DNA from: Bradyrhizobium sp. CB1650
GTDB taxonomy: Bacteria > Pseudomonadota > Alphaproteobacteria > Rhizobiales > Xanthobacteraceae
Reading direction: 5' to 3'
Length of the DNA: 64,000 nucleotides
Assembly (NCBI RefSeq): GCF_029761915.1
Contig: NZ_CP121695.1
Coordinates: forward strand, 6,415,501 to 6,479,500
Both the position numbers and the translations under genes were made by a program. Shown one piece after another: positions 25,674 to 34,421 of this stretch. The notes beneath the pieces were generated by a model. It did no database searches, was not told the DNA's origin, and was given only the letters and a program-made list of their open reading frames with translations. The first letter of the stretch is position 1. Each line of letters starts with the position of its first letter.

Positions 25674-27857
25674 ATGAACAAGCACGTTTCGCCCCAGATG
25701 AACCGTCGCGCCTTCGTCATCGGCACTGCGGCTGCCGGCGCCGGCCTTGCGCTCGGCCTCGACATTCCCTTCGGCGGCCCGGCCGTTGGCCGCGCGGCCG
25801 ACGGCTCGCCCGAGATCAATGCCTGGGTCGTGGTCAGGCCCGACGATACCGTCGTGATTCGCGTTGCCCGCTCCGAGATGGGCCAGGGCTCGCTGACCGG
25901 CCTCGCCCAGCTCGTCGCCGAGGAGCTGGAATGCGACTGGACCAAAGTCACGACCGAATTCCCCTCGCCCGGACAGAACGTCGCCCGCAAGCGCGTGTGG
26001 GGCGACTATTCGACCGGCGGCAGCCGCGGCATCCGTAGCTCGCAGGACTATGTCCGCAAGGGCGGCGCCACCGCGCGCATGATGCTGATCCAGGCCGCGG
26101 CCAACGAATGGAAGGTGCCCGCCTCCGAATGTACGGCGGATAACAGCGTCATTACACATAAGCCATCCGGCAGGACCACGACCTACGGCAAGGTTGCCGA
26201 GGCGGCAGCAAAGCTGACGCCCCCGGCCGACGTGAAGCTGAAGGACCCCAAGGACTGGCGGCTGGTCGGCAAGGGCGTCAAGCGGCTCGACACGCCGGAC
26301 AAGGTCACCGGCACAACCGTCTACGGCATCGACGTCAAGCTGCCCGGCATGCTCAACGCGGCGATCAAGGACTGCCCGGTCACCGGCGGCAAGCTCAAGA
26401 GCTATGACGAAGCCAAGATCGCCGGCATGAAGGGCGTCAAGAAGGTCGTGAAGGTCGGCGACAGCGCGGTTGCGGTCGTGGCCGACACCTTCTGGCACGC
26501 CAAGTCCGCGCTCGATGCGCTGCCGATCGTCTGGGACGAAGGCGAGAACGCGAAGGTGTCGAGCGCCTCGATCGCGAAATGGCTGGCGGAAGGCCTCGAC
26601 AGCGGCCCGGCCTATGTCGGCAACGCGAATGGCGATGCCAAGGCCGCGCTCGCCGGCGCGGCGAAGACGATCGAGGCCGTCTACAACTATCCCTACCAGA
26701 ATCATGCCACCATGGAGCCGATGAACGCGACCGCGCTCTACACGACGGACAAATGCGAGGTCTGGTGCGGAACGCAGAATGGCGAGGCGGCCCTCGCCGC
26801 CGTGCTGGAAGCGTCAGAACTTCCGGCCGACAAATGCGACGTCCACAAGCTGATGCTCGGCGGCGGCTTCGGCCGGCGCGGCCAGACCGACTATGTCCGC
26901 CAGGCCGTGCTGATCGCCAAGCAGATGCCGGGCACACCGGTCAAGCTCCTATGGACGCGCGAAGAGGACATGGCGCACGGCCGCTACCATCCGATCACGC
27001 AATGCAAGCTGACCGCCGGCTTCGATGCCGCCGATAACCTGACGTCGCTGCACATCCGGATCTCCGGCCAGTCGATCCTCGCAAGCCTCAGGCCGGAGGC
27101 GCTGGTCAACGGCATGGACACGGCGACCTTCGCCGGCCTCAATGCCAAGGGCGACGCACCGTTCGGGTACTCGGTGCCCAACCTTCTGATCGAGCATTCG
27201 ATGCGCAACCCGCACATCATTCCGGGCTTCTGGCGCGGCGTGAACGTGAATCAGAATGCGATCTATGTCGAATGCTTCATGGACGAGCTGGCGCACGCGG
27301 TGAAGCAGGATCCGCTGGAGTTCAGGCGCAAGCTGATGAAGGACCACCCCAAACATCTGGCGGTGCTGGAGGCGGTGGCCGAGAAGATCGGCTGGGACAA
27401 GCCGGCGCCGCAGGGCATTTTCCGCGGGCTCGCTCACTTCGCGTCCTACGGCAGCTATGTCGCGGCGGCCGCGGAAATCTCCGTGACCGAGGGCACCAAG
27501 ATCAAGGTGCATCGAATCGTCGCGGCGACCGATCCCGGCTATGCCGTCAACCCGGCGCAGATCGAGCGCCAGATCGCGGGCTCCTTCGTCTACGGCCTGA
27601 GCGGATTGTTCTATGGCGGCTGCACCGTGAAGGACGGCGCGATCGTCGAGACCAACTTCGACACCTACGACTCGATGCGCATCGCTGCGATGCCCAAGGT
27701 CGAATCGATCGTGATGCCGAGCGGCGGCTTCTGGGGCGGCGTCGGCGAGCCGACCATCGGCGTTGCCGGACCTGCGGTGCTCAACGCCTATTTCGCGGCG
27801 ACGGGCAAGCGCATCCGCTCGGTGCCGCTGCGCGACCAGAACATCACCTTCGCCTGA
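25674..27857 (+). CDS. Molybdopterin-binding large subunit of a molybdenum hydroxylase (isoquinoline 1-oxidoreductase beta type)
   Basis: A 727-residue periplasmic enzyme with a Tat signal (MNRRAFVIG, then an alanine-glycine-rich helix). The molybdopterin cytosine dinucleotide-binding segments are visible (SEMGQGSLTGLAQLVAEEL; GGGFGRRGQTDYVRQAV) and the catalytic glutamate of the family is E692 (GGVGEPTIG). It lacks an FAD subunit, as expected of the IorAB/aldehyde dehydrogenase group whose electrons go to cytochrome c. It starts 12 bp after the small subunit. Known members oxidise aldehydes or N-heterocycles. The substrate here cannot be read, but coupling to sox genes suggests an organosulfur or related compound. 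Confidence 0.86.
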   Translation: MNKHVSPQMNRRAFVIGTAAAGAGLALGLDIPFGGPAVGRAADGSPEINAWVVVRPDDTVVIRVARSEMGQGSLTGLAQLVAEELECDWTKVTTEFPSPGQNVARKRVWGDYSTGGSRGIRSSQDYVRKGGATARMMLIQAAANEWKVPASECTADNSVITHKPSGRTTTYGKVAEAAAKLTPPADVKLKDPKDWRLVGKGVKRLDTPDKVTGTTVYGIDVKLPGMLNAAIKDCPVTGGKLKSYDEAKIAGMKGVKKVVKVGDSAVAVVADTFWHAKSALDALPIVWDEGENAKVSSASIAKWLAEGLDSGPAYVGNANGDAKAALAGAAKTIEAVYNYPYQNHATMEPMNATALYTTDKCEVWCGTQNGEAALAAVLEASELPADKCDVHKLMLGGGFGRRGQTDYVRQAVLIAKQMPGTPVKLLWTREEDMAHGRYHPITQCKLTAGFDAADNLTSLHIRISGQSILASLRPEALVNGMDTATFAGLNAKGDAPFGYSVPNLLIEHSMRNPHIIPGFWRGVNVNQNAIYVECFMDELAHAVKQDPLEFRRKLMKDHPKHLAVLEAVAEKIGWDKPAPQGIFRGLAHFASYGSYVAAAAEISVTEGTKIKVHRIVAATDPGYAVNPAQIERQIAGSFVYGLSGLFYGGCTVKDGAIVETNFDTYDSMRIAAMPKVESIVMPSGGFWGGVGEPTIGVAGPAVLNAYFAATGKRIRSVPLRDQNITFA

Positions 27858-27863
27858 GAAAAC

Positions 27864-27891
27864 GGCTGCGGCGGCCCGGGCTGCCGCAGCC
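27864..27891 (+). other. Intercistronic hairpin between the hydroxylase and sox genes
   Basis: GGCTGCGGC at 27864-27872 pairs perfectly with GCCGCAGCC at 27883-27891. The ten bases between can extend the stem. There is no T-tract. It ends 8 bp before the next start and could separate expression of the two halves of the operon. Confidence 0.55.
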
Positions 27892-27899
27892 ACTTCCGG

Positions 27900-29183
27900 A
27901 TGACGCTCATGACGACGCGCCCGGTGACACGGCGGAATGCCGTGGTCGGCATCGCCGCGGCGGCCGCAGCGCTGGCGCGGCCGTCGATTTCGCGCGCGCA
28001 GTCCGCGGCCCGCGTGGTCGTGGTCGGTGGCGGCTTTGGCGGCGCGGCCTGCGCCCGCGCGCTGAAGCGGACCAATGCAGCGCTTCAGGTCACGCTGATC
28101 GAACCGAACAAGATCTTCACCGCCTGCCCGTTCAGCAACGAGGTGATCGCGGGCCTGCGCGGGATCGAGCTGCAGCAATTCGGTTATGACAGGCTTGCCG
28201 CCGAAGGCATTGCTGTCATCCATCAGGCCGCAGCCAAGATCGACGCGCAGCAACGAACGGTCGCGGTGGCCGATGGCACCTCGTTTCCTTACAATCGCCT
28301 GGTGCTCTCGCCCGGCATCGACTTCCACTTCGAGGGCCTGCCCGGCTATGACGAAGCCGCGTCGGAAAAGATGCCGCACGCCTGGAAGGCCGGCGCACAG
28401 ACGCTTCTGCTGCGCAAGCAATTGGAAGCGATGGAGGATGGCGGCCTCGTCGCCATCGCAATCCCGGCCAATCCGTCGCGCTGCCCGCCGGCTCCTTACG
28501 AGCGCGCCAGCCTGATCGCGCATTACCTGAAGGCGAAGAAGCCGCGCTCGAAAGTCCTGATCCTCGATGCCAAGGACAATTTCACCCAGCAGCGGCTGTT
28601 CGAGCAGGCATGGAAGGAGCTCTACGGTGAGATGATCGAGCGCGTCGCGCTGTCGCAAGGCGGCCGCGTCACGTCAGTCGATCCGTCGACCGGGACCATC
28701 GTTACCGAGTTCGGCAATTACAGCCCCGAGGTCGCCAACGTCATTCCGCCGCAGCGCGCGGGGCGCATCGCCGAGATCGCGGGTGCGGCGGACGCAACCG
28801 GGTGGTGCCCGATCGATGCCGTGACCCTTGAATCGAAGCTCGCACCTGGCATTCACGTCATCGGCGACGCGTGCCTTGGCGGCGGCATTCCCAAATCGGC
28901 GTCCGCCGCCAGCGCGCAAGGCAAGGCTTGCGCAGCCGCCATCGTCAATTTGCTTGCAGGCCGTGCACCGGAATCGCCGCGGTTGACCGGCGTCTGCTAC
29001 AACACCGTCGCACCCGCTTACAGCTTCTCGCTTGCCGGCAACTACCAGCCGAAGGGCGAGATCTATGCCGAGGTCGAGGGCGGCACCACGAGCCCCATCG
29101 ATGCGCCACGCGAGCTGCGCGCCCGCGAGGCCGCCGACGCGGAACGCTGGTACCAAACCATCACGGCGGACAGCTTTGGCTAG
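27900..29183 (+). CDS. soxF: Sulfide dehydrogenase flavoprotein (SoxF/FccB type)
   Basis: A 427-residue exported flavoprotein with a Tat-type leader (TRRNAVVGIAAAAAA). The FAD-binding fold starts at VVVVGGGFGGAACARAL. The two cysteines that form the active-site disulfide of flavocytochrome c sulfide dehydrogenase are present: C195 (SRCPPAPYER) and C303 (GWCPID). Its usual heme partner FccA is not adjacent; SoxX, encoded 4 bp downstream, may take the electrons. An ATG at 27909 is an alternative start. It probably oxidises sulfide or a polysulfide-level intermediate. Confidence 0.83.
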   Translation: MTLMTTRPVTRRNAVVGIAAAAAALARPSISRAQSAARVVVVGGGFGGAACARALKRTNAALQVTLIEPNKIFTACPFSNEVIAGLRGIELQQFGYDRLAAEGIAVIHQAAAKIDAQQRTVAVADGTSFPYNRLVLSPGIDFHFEGLPGYDEAASEKMPHAWKAGAQTLLLRKQLEAMEDGGLVAIAIPANPSRCPPAPYERASLIAHYLKAKKPRSKVLILDAKDNFTQQRLFEQAWKELYGEMIERVALSQGGRVTSVDPSTGTIVTEFGNYSPEVANVIPPQRAGRIAEIAGAADATGWCPIDAVTLESKLAPGIHVIGDACLGGGIPKSASAASAQGKACAAAIVNLLAGRAPESPRLTGVCYNTVAPAYSFSLAGNYQPKGEIYAEVEGGTTSPIDAPRELRAREAADAERWYQTITADSFG

Positions 29184-29187
29184 ATCG

Positions 29188-29628
29188 ATGATCCATATCG
29201 CTGCTCTGGTCGCCGCAGGCCTCGTGTTCGCCACAGGCGCGAAGGCCGAGGGACTCGTGCCCTACAGGATCGTCGGCGACGGAATTCCGGAGCCGCTCAC
29301 CGGTGCGCCGGGCGATGCGGCGCGCGGACGCGCGCTTGTGCTCGCGCGCGGCACGACCTGCATCCTCTGCCATTCCGGGCCCTTCCCGGAGACGCGGTTC
29401 CAGGGCGATCTCGCTCCTGACCTCACAGGCGCGGGGAACCGGTGGTCGGTGAGCCAGTTGCGGCTTCGCCTGGTCGACGCGTCGCACTTCAACCCGCAGA
29501 CCATCATGCCGTCATACTATCGCATTGACGGCCTCGCGCGCGTTGGACGCAACTTCGCCGGCAAGCCGATCCTGTCAGCCGCAGAGATCGAGGATATCGT
29601 GGCCTTTCTTGCAACGCTTCGGGACTAG
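29188..29628 (+). CDS. soxX: Sulfur-oxidation cytochrome c SoxX
   Basis: A 146-residue periplasmic monoheme cytochrome. The Sec signal ends about residue 20 (GAKA). The heme motif is C58-I-L-C61-H62 and the distal ligand is probably M107 (TIMPSY). SoxX pairs with SoxA to attach thiosulfate to the SoxY cysteine and takes up the two electrons. Start at 29188 lies 4 bp after the soxF stop. Confidence 0.87.
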   Translation: MIHIAALVAAGLVFATGAKAEGLVPYRIVGDGIPEPLTGAPGDAARGRALVLARGTTCILCHSGPFPETRFQGDLAPDLTGAGNRWSVSQLRLRLVDASHFNPQTIMPSYYRIDGLARVGRNFAGKPILSAAEIEDIVAFLATLRD

Positions 29629-29636
29629 CACCATCC

Positions 29637-30104
29637 ATGCGAACCACGCGACGACAATTCCTCAGCCTTGCCGGAAGCGTCACAGCGGCCGGGACGATTC
29701 CCATCGTCACGCTGCGGCCGGTCGAGGCGACACCCGCGATGCTCAGCACGGCGATCCGCAACGTCGTCGGCGAAGCGCCGATACACATCGGCAAGGTGAA
29801 ACTCGATATTCCGCCGCTGGTCGAGAACGGCAACACGGTGCCGATCACGGTCAGCGTCGCAAGCCCGATGACGGCCACCGATTACGTCAAGAGCATCCAC
29901 GTCTTCAACGAGAAGAACCCGCAGCCGAACATCGGCAATTTCCATCTCGGTCCCTCGTCCGGGCGCGCCCAGGTCTCGACCCGGATTCGGCTCGCCGACA
30001 GCCAGAAGGTGGTCGCGATCGCCCGCCTCTCCGATGATTCCTTCTGGCAGGTGAGCGCTGACGTGGTCGTGACGCTGGCCGCCTGCACCGAGGAGGTGAA
30101 CTGA
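29637..30104 (+). CDS. soxY: Sulfur carrier SoxY with a non-standard C-terminus
   Basis: A 155-residue exported carrier with a Tat signal (TRRQFLSLAG). In SoxY the sulfur intermediate is carried on the cysteine of a C-terminal GGCGG arm. Here the chain ends TLAACTEEVN, so C150 is followed by four more residues after threonine and the glycines are replaced. The cysteine itself is retained. The last codon overlaps soxZ by one base. The changed arm may alter which partner can reach the sulfur, which matters because no SoxB gene is present. Confidence 0.82.
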   Translation: MRTTRRQFLSLAGSVTAAGTIPIVTLRPVEATPAMLSTAIRNVVGEAPIHIGKVKLDIPPLVENGNTVPITVSVASPMTATDYVKSIHVFNEKNPQPNIGNFHLGPSSGRAQVSTRIRLADSQKVVAIARLSDDSFWQVSADVVVTLAACTEEVN

Positions 30105-30424
30105 TGGCCGCAGCCCTGATCAACGTTCCGGCACGAGCCAAACGCGGCGACGTCATCGAGATCCGCACCCTGACCTCGCACATCATGGAGACCGGCTTTC
30201 GCCACATCGCGACCGGCGATCTCGTGCCCCGCGACATCATCACCAGCTTCACCTGCCGCTACAACGGCACCGAGATCTTTCGCGCCGATCTTTATCCAGC
30301 TATCGCCGCCAATCCATACCTGTCTTTCTTCACTGTCGCGAAGGAGAGCGGCAAGTTCGAGTTCGAATGGATCGGCGACAACGGCTACTCGTCCACCGCG
30401 TCGGCATCGATCACGGTCGAATGA
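30104..30424 (+). CDS. soxZ: Sulfur carrier partner SoxZ
   Basis: A 106-residue immunoglobulin-like protein with the expected segments ARAKRGDVIEIRTLTSHIMETG and a late FEFEWIGDNG strand. SoxZ forms the stable SoxYZ dimer and travels to the periplasm bound to Tat-exported SoxY, which explains the lack of its own signal. Start overlaps the soxY stop (TGATG) and its end overlaps soxA (ATGA). Confidence 0.88.
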   Translation: MAAALINVPARAKRGDVIEIRTLTSHIMETGFRHIATGDLVPRDIITSFTCRYNGTEIFRADLYPAIAANPYLSFFTVAKESGKFEFEWIGDNGYSSTASASITVE

Positions 30425-31200
30425 CCCATTGGCGTGCGATAGCGGTGGCGGTGCTGTGTGCTGCGACCCCTGCCCTGCTTGCTGGTGAAATTCCGCAAGA
30501 GACGCGCCGCTCCGGCTATTCCTTCATGGGACCCGAGACGCGCGCCATGCAGGACGATGACACCGCCAATCCCGGCATGCTGTTCGTGCTCGACGGCGAG
30601 GCGCTCTGGACCAAGAAGACTGGCCGTGCCGACAAGGCCTGCGCGGACTGCCACGGCGATGCACGTAGCAGCATGAAGGGTGTCGCGGCGCGCTATCCCG
30701 CTTTCGACAAGGCGCAGGGGCGCCCTGTTACCATCGAGCAGCGCATCAACCTCTGCCGCGCCGATCACCAACAGGCAACACCACTGGCTTACGAGAGCCA
30801 CGACCTCTTGGCATTGGCCGCCTTCGTCGCCCGCCAGTCCCGCGGCGTCGCGATCACGGCCGGCGACGATCCGGAGCTGAAGCCCTTCGTTGCGCAGGGC
30901 CGCGAGCTCTTCATGCGGCGCGAGGGCCAGCTCAACCTCGCCTGCACCAACTGCCACGACGACAATTTCGACAAGCGCCTCGCGGGTGCGCCGATCACGC
31001 AAGCGCAGCCGACCGGCTATCCGCTCTATCGCCTGGAATGGCAGACGCTGGGATCGCTGGAGCGCCGGCTGCGAAGCTGCATGACCGGCGTGCGCGCGCA
31101 GGCCTATGATTACGGGTCGCCCGAGCTGGTCGCGCTCGAACTCTATCTGATGTCGCGGGCGCGCGGCCTGCCGATGGAGGCGCCGGCCGTGCGGCCGTGA
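30421..31200 (+). CDS. soxA: Diheme cytochrome SoxA
   Basis: A 259-residue periplasmic protein with a Sec signal ending near residue 21. Two heme motifs are present, C74-A-D-C-H78 and C175-T-N-C-H179, giving the diheme form. The active-site cysteine that carries the persulfide ligand is C220 (LRSCMTGVRAQ). With SoxX it forms the SoxAX enzyme that loads sulfur on SoxYZ. It is the last gene of the unit; soxB, soxC and soxD do not follow. Confidence 0.87.
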   Translation: MTHWRAIAVAVLCAATPALLAGEIPQETRRSGYSFMGPETRAMQDDDTANPGMLFVLDGEALWTKKTGRADKACADCHGDARSSMKGVAARYPAFDKAQGRPVTIEQRINLCRADHQQATPLAYESHDLLALAAFVARQSRGVAITAGDDPELKPFVAQGRELFMRREGQLNLACTNCHDDNFDKRLAGAPITQAQPTGYPLYRLEWQTLGSLERRLRSCMTGVRAQAYDYGSPELVALELYLMSRARGLPMEAPAVRP

Positions 31201-31278
31201 TCCATAGATTGGGACTAGGCAGGCGTGGCACGGTCGCTAGTATCCCTCCCAAAGATATGAGTCACAGGGAGGACTAAC

Positions 31279-32604
31279 GTGGCCAACCACAACATCTCGC
31301 GCCGCACGCTTTTGACGGGCACCGCCGCGGCAGGCGCGCTCAGCCTGACCGGTTTTCCGGCCCACGCCGACGTCAACTGGAAGAAATATGCCGGGACCAA
31401 GCTCGAGGTGATCCTCGCCAAGGGTCCGCGCGGCGACAACCTGCAAAAGAACATCAAGGAGTTCACCGACCTCACCGGCATCCAGGTCGAATCCGAGCAG
31501 ATCCCGGAGCAGCAGCAGCGCCAAAAAGTCGTGATCGAGCTCACCTCCGGACGGCCGAGCTTCGACGTCGTGCATCTCAGCTATCACGTGCAGAAGCGGC
31601 AGTTCGAGAAAGCCGGCTGGCTCGCCGACATGACTCCCTTCATGAAGGATCCGACGCTGACCGCGCCCGATCTCGTGGAGAGCGATTTCTCGGCCGCCGG
31701 CCTGCAATACGCCAAGAACGACAAGGGTCAGATGCTGTCGCTGCCGTGGTCGGTCGACTATTTCATTCTCTATTACAACAAGGAGCTGTTCCAGAAGAAG
31801 GGCGTCGCGGTGCCGAAGACCTTCGATGAGATGGTCGCGGCCGCCGAGAAGCTGACCGATCCGAAGGAAGGGACCTACGGCTTCGTCGGACGCGGCTTGC
31901 GCAACGCCAACATGACGTTGTGGACCAACTTCTTCCTCAACTATGGCGGTGAATTCCTCGACGCCAAGGGCAACATCCTGACCGACGGGCCGGAGGCGAT
32001 TGAGGCGACAAAACTCTACCAGACGCTGCTGACGAAGGTCGCCCCGCCCGGCGTTGCCGGCTTCAACTGGATGGAGTCGATGGCCTCGTTCACGCAAGGA
32101 CGCTCGGCGATGTGGATCGACGGCGTCGGCTGGGCGCCGCCGCTGGAGGATCCGGCCGCCTCACGCGTGGTCGGCAAGGTGGGCTACACCGTCGTGCCCG
32201 CCGGACCGAAGGGACAATATTCGGCCACCTATGGCGACGGCGTCGGCATTGCGGCCGCCAGCAAGAACAAGGAAGCCGCCTATCTGCTCTGCCAATGGGT
32301 GGTCTCCAAGCAACAGGGCGCAAGGCTGTTGCAGGCCGGCGGCGGCGTGCCGCTCCGCAACTCGATCCTGAACGATCCCGAGATCCAGAAGGGCGTGAAG
32401 ATGCCGAAGGAGTGGCTGCAATCGGTGATCGATTCCGCCAAGATCAGCAAGCTGGGCCTGCCGGTGGTCATCCCGGTCGCCGAATTTCGCGATCTCGTTG
32501 GCGCAGCGATCACCGCGACCCTTGCCGGTGCCGATCCCGCGACTGAGCTGAAGAAGGCGCACGAGCAGTACCGGCCGATCCTGGAGCGCAGCGAAAAGGC
32601 GTGA
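31279..32604 (+). CDS. ABC importer substrate-binding protein, carbohydrate (family 1) type
   Basis: A 441-residue periplasmic binding protein with a Tat-like leader (SRRTLLTGTAAAGAL, cleavage near AHA). The body matches sugar-binding proteins, with NIKEFTDLTGIQVESEQIPEQQ and PWSVDYFILYYNKELFQKKGV as typical segments. It overlaps the next gene by GTGA. The sugar or polyol is unknown. Confidence 0.86.
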   Translation: MANHNISRRTLLTGTAAAGALSLTGFPAHADVNWKKYAGTKLEVILAKGPRGDNLQKNIKEFTDLTGIQVESEQIPEQQQRQKVVIELTSGRPSFDVVHLSYHVQKRQFEKAGWLADMTPFMKDPTLTAPDLVESDFSAAGLQYAKNDKGQMLSLPWSVDYFILYYNKELFQKKGVAVPKTFDEMVAAAEKLTDPKEGTYGFVGRGLRNANMTLWTNFFLNYGGEFLDAKGNILTDGPEAIEATKLYQTLLTKVAPPGVAGFNWMESMASFTQGRSAMWIDGVGWAPPLEDPAASRVVGKVGYTVVPAGPKGQYSATYGDGVGIAAASKNKEAAYLLCQWVVSKQQGARLLQAGGGVPLRNSILNDPEIQKGVKMPKEWLQSVIDSAKISKLGLPVVIPVAEFRDLVGAAITATLAGADPATELKKAHEQYRPILERSEKA

Positions 32605-33538
32605 GTGCGTTGACACAAGCTAGTCCGGCCGCGGCTCAATCGGATGCCGCGCCGGAGAAGGAGTTGCGGCCACCGTCCTACTGGCCGTTCGTGGTGCCGG
32701 CGCTGGTCGTCGTGCTCGCCATCATCATCTTCCCGTGGGTCTTCACCATCTGGATGAGCCTGAACGAGTGGAAGGTCGGCTCGCCGACCACCTTCGTCGG
32801 GCTTTCCAATTATCTGCGGCTGACGAGCGATCCGCGCTTCCTCGAGGCGGTGGGCCACACGATGGTCTATACCGTGCTGTCAGTGTTGCTGCCGCTGGTC
32901 CTCGGCACGCTCGCGGCCGTGGTGTTTCACCAGAAATTCGCCGGACGCGGTTTCCTGCGCGGCGTCTTCATCATGCCGATGATGGCAACGCCCGTGGCGA
33001 TCGCGCTGGTCTGGACCATGATGTTCCATCCGCAGCTCGGGGGCTCAACTATCTCTTGTCGCTGGTCGGCATTCCGCCGCAGCTCTGGGTGTTTCACCCC
33101 GCGACCGTGATCCCCTCGCTGGTGCTGGTCGAGACCTGGCAATGGACGCCGCTCGTGATGCTCATCGTGCTGGGCGGCCTCGCCGCGATCCCGACCGAGC
33201 CGTATGAGAGCGCACAGATCGACGGTGCCAGTTTCTGGCAGGCGTTCCGCTTCATTACCCTGCCGCTGATCATGCCGTTCCTGTTTATCGCGGGCATGAT
33301 CCGCATGATCGATGCGGTGAAGAGCTTCGATATCATCTTCGCGATCACGCAAGGGGGACCGGGCTCGGCGTCCGAGACGATCAACATCTATCTCTACAGC
33401 GTCGCCTTCACCTATTACGACCTTGGTTATGGCTCGGCGATCGCAGTGGTGTTCTTCCTGCTGATCGTGTTGCTGGCGGCCGTCATGCTCTATTTCCGCC
33501 AGCGCATGCTGTGGACTGAAATCGGGAGCGGTGCATGA
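32601..33538 (+). pseudogene. ABC sugar permease gene broken by a frameshift
   Basis: The first frame (GTG at 32601) encodes the N-terminal half of a MalF/UgpA-type permease up to MMFHPQLG and then runs into a stop at 33110. The rest, starting LNYLLSLVGIPPQLWVF and including an EAA loop (SAQIDGASFWQAFRFITLPLIMP), lies in another frame to 33538. The break is at a run of five G at 33039-33043, where one base is missing relative to an intact gene. It could be a real mutation or a homopolymer sequencing error; if real, the importer is inactive. Start overlaps the binding-protein stop; end overlaps the second permease (ATGA). Confidence 0.8.
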
Positions 33539-34359
33539 ACCTGCGCAGCATCCTCGGCAGGATCGGGCTGTGGTTCGCGGTGTTCGTCATCGTCTCGCCG
33601 GCAATCCTGTTCTTCCTCTGGATGGCTTCGCTGTCCCTCAAATTCGAAGTCGACAACGCCGCCTACCCGCCCGTGTTCATTCCCGAGCACTTTGCCTGGA
33701 AGAATTATGCCGACGTACTCGCCTCCAACCGCTTCCTGACCTATTTCATCAACAGCCTGATCGTGACCGGCAGCGCAACCGCACTCGCGCTGCTCGTCGG
33801 CGTTCCCGCCGGCTATGGCATCGCGCGGATGGCCGCGCACAAATCCGCGATCGTGATCCTGATCGCCCGCATCACGCCGGGCTTGTCCTATCTGATCCCG
33901 CTGTTCCTCCTGTTTCAGTGGCTGGGATTGCTCGGCACGCTGGTGCCGCAGATCATCATCCACCTCGTGGTGACGGTGCCGATCGTGATCTGGATCATGA
34001 TCGGCTATTTCGAGACCACGCCGCTGGAGCTGGAGGAAGCAGCACTCATCGACGGCGCCACGCGCTGGCAGGTCTTCCGTCACGTCGCCTTGCCGATCGC
34101 TCGTCCTGGAATCGCGGTCGCCTTCATCCTGGCCGTGATCTTCTCCTGGAACAATTTCGTTTTCGGCATCGTGCTGGCGGGACGAGAGACGCGCACGCTG
34201 CCCGTTGCGGTCTACAACATGATCTCGTTCGACCAGCTTAGCTGGGGGCCGCTGGCCGCCGCCGCGCTGATTGTGACCTTCCCGGTGCTGCTGCTCACGG
34301 TGCTCGCCCAGCGGCAGATCGTCGCCGGGCTCACTGCGGGCGCGGTGAAGGGCGGGTAG
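33535..34359 (+). CDS. ABC sugar permease, MalG type
   Basis: A 274-residue inner-membrane protein with about six hydrophobic segments and the ATPase-contacting EAA loop (EEAALIDGATRWQVFRHVAL followed by PIARPG). It is the second permease of the importer. No ATP-binding subunit is encoded nearby, so a shared ATPase such as an MsmK/UgpC-like protein elsewhere would be needed. It overlaps the preceding gene by ATGA. Confidence 0.85.
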   Translation: MNLRSILGRIGLWFAVFVIVSPAILFFLWMASLSLKFEVDNAAYPPVFIPEHFAWKNYADVLASNRFLTYFINSLIVTGSATALALLVGVPAGYGIARMAAHKSAIVILIARITPGLSYLIPLFLLFQWLGLLGTLVPQIIIHLVVTVPIVIWIMIGYFETTPLELEEAALIDGATRWQVFRHVALPIARPGIAVAFILAVIFSWNNFVFGIVLAGRETRTLPVAVYNMISFDQLSWGPLAAAALIVTFPVLLLTVLAQRQIVAGLTAGAVKGG

Positions 34360-34375
34360 TTACACCGTTCTCAAT

Positions 34376-34401
34376 CCTCATCCTCGGGCTGAGGAGTGAG
34401 G
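34376..34401. terminator. Hairpin between convergent genes
   Basis: CCTCATCCTC can pair with GAGGAGTGAGG with one bulged base around GGGCT. It sits between the stops of the convergent permease and hydrolase genes. No T-run follows on either side, so it is a weak terminator candidate or a decayed palindromic repeat. Confidence 0.4.
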
Positions 34402-34421
34402 GTGTTCATGCCGCAGCAAGG

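Noticed and set aside
33039..33043. Programmed frameshifting in the ABC permease gene
   Set aside because: The G5 run lacks an adjacent slippery heptamer, stem-loop or Shine-Dalgarno stimulator, and permeases are not known to use it. A mutation or sequencing error is simpler.
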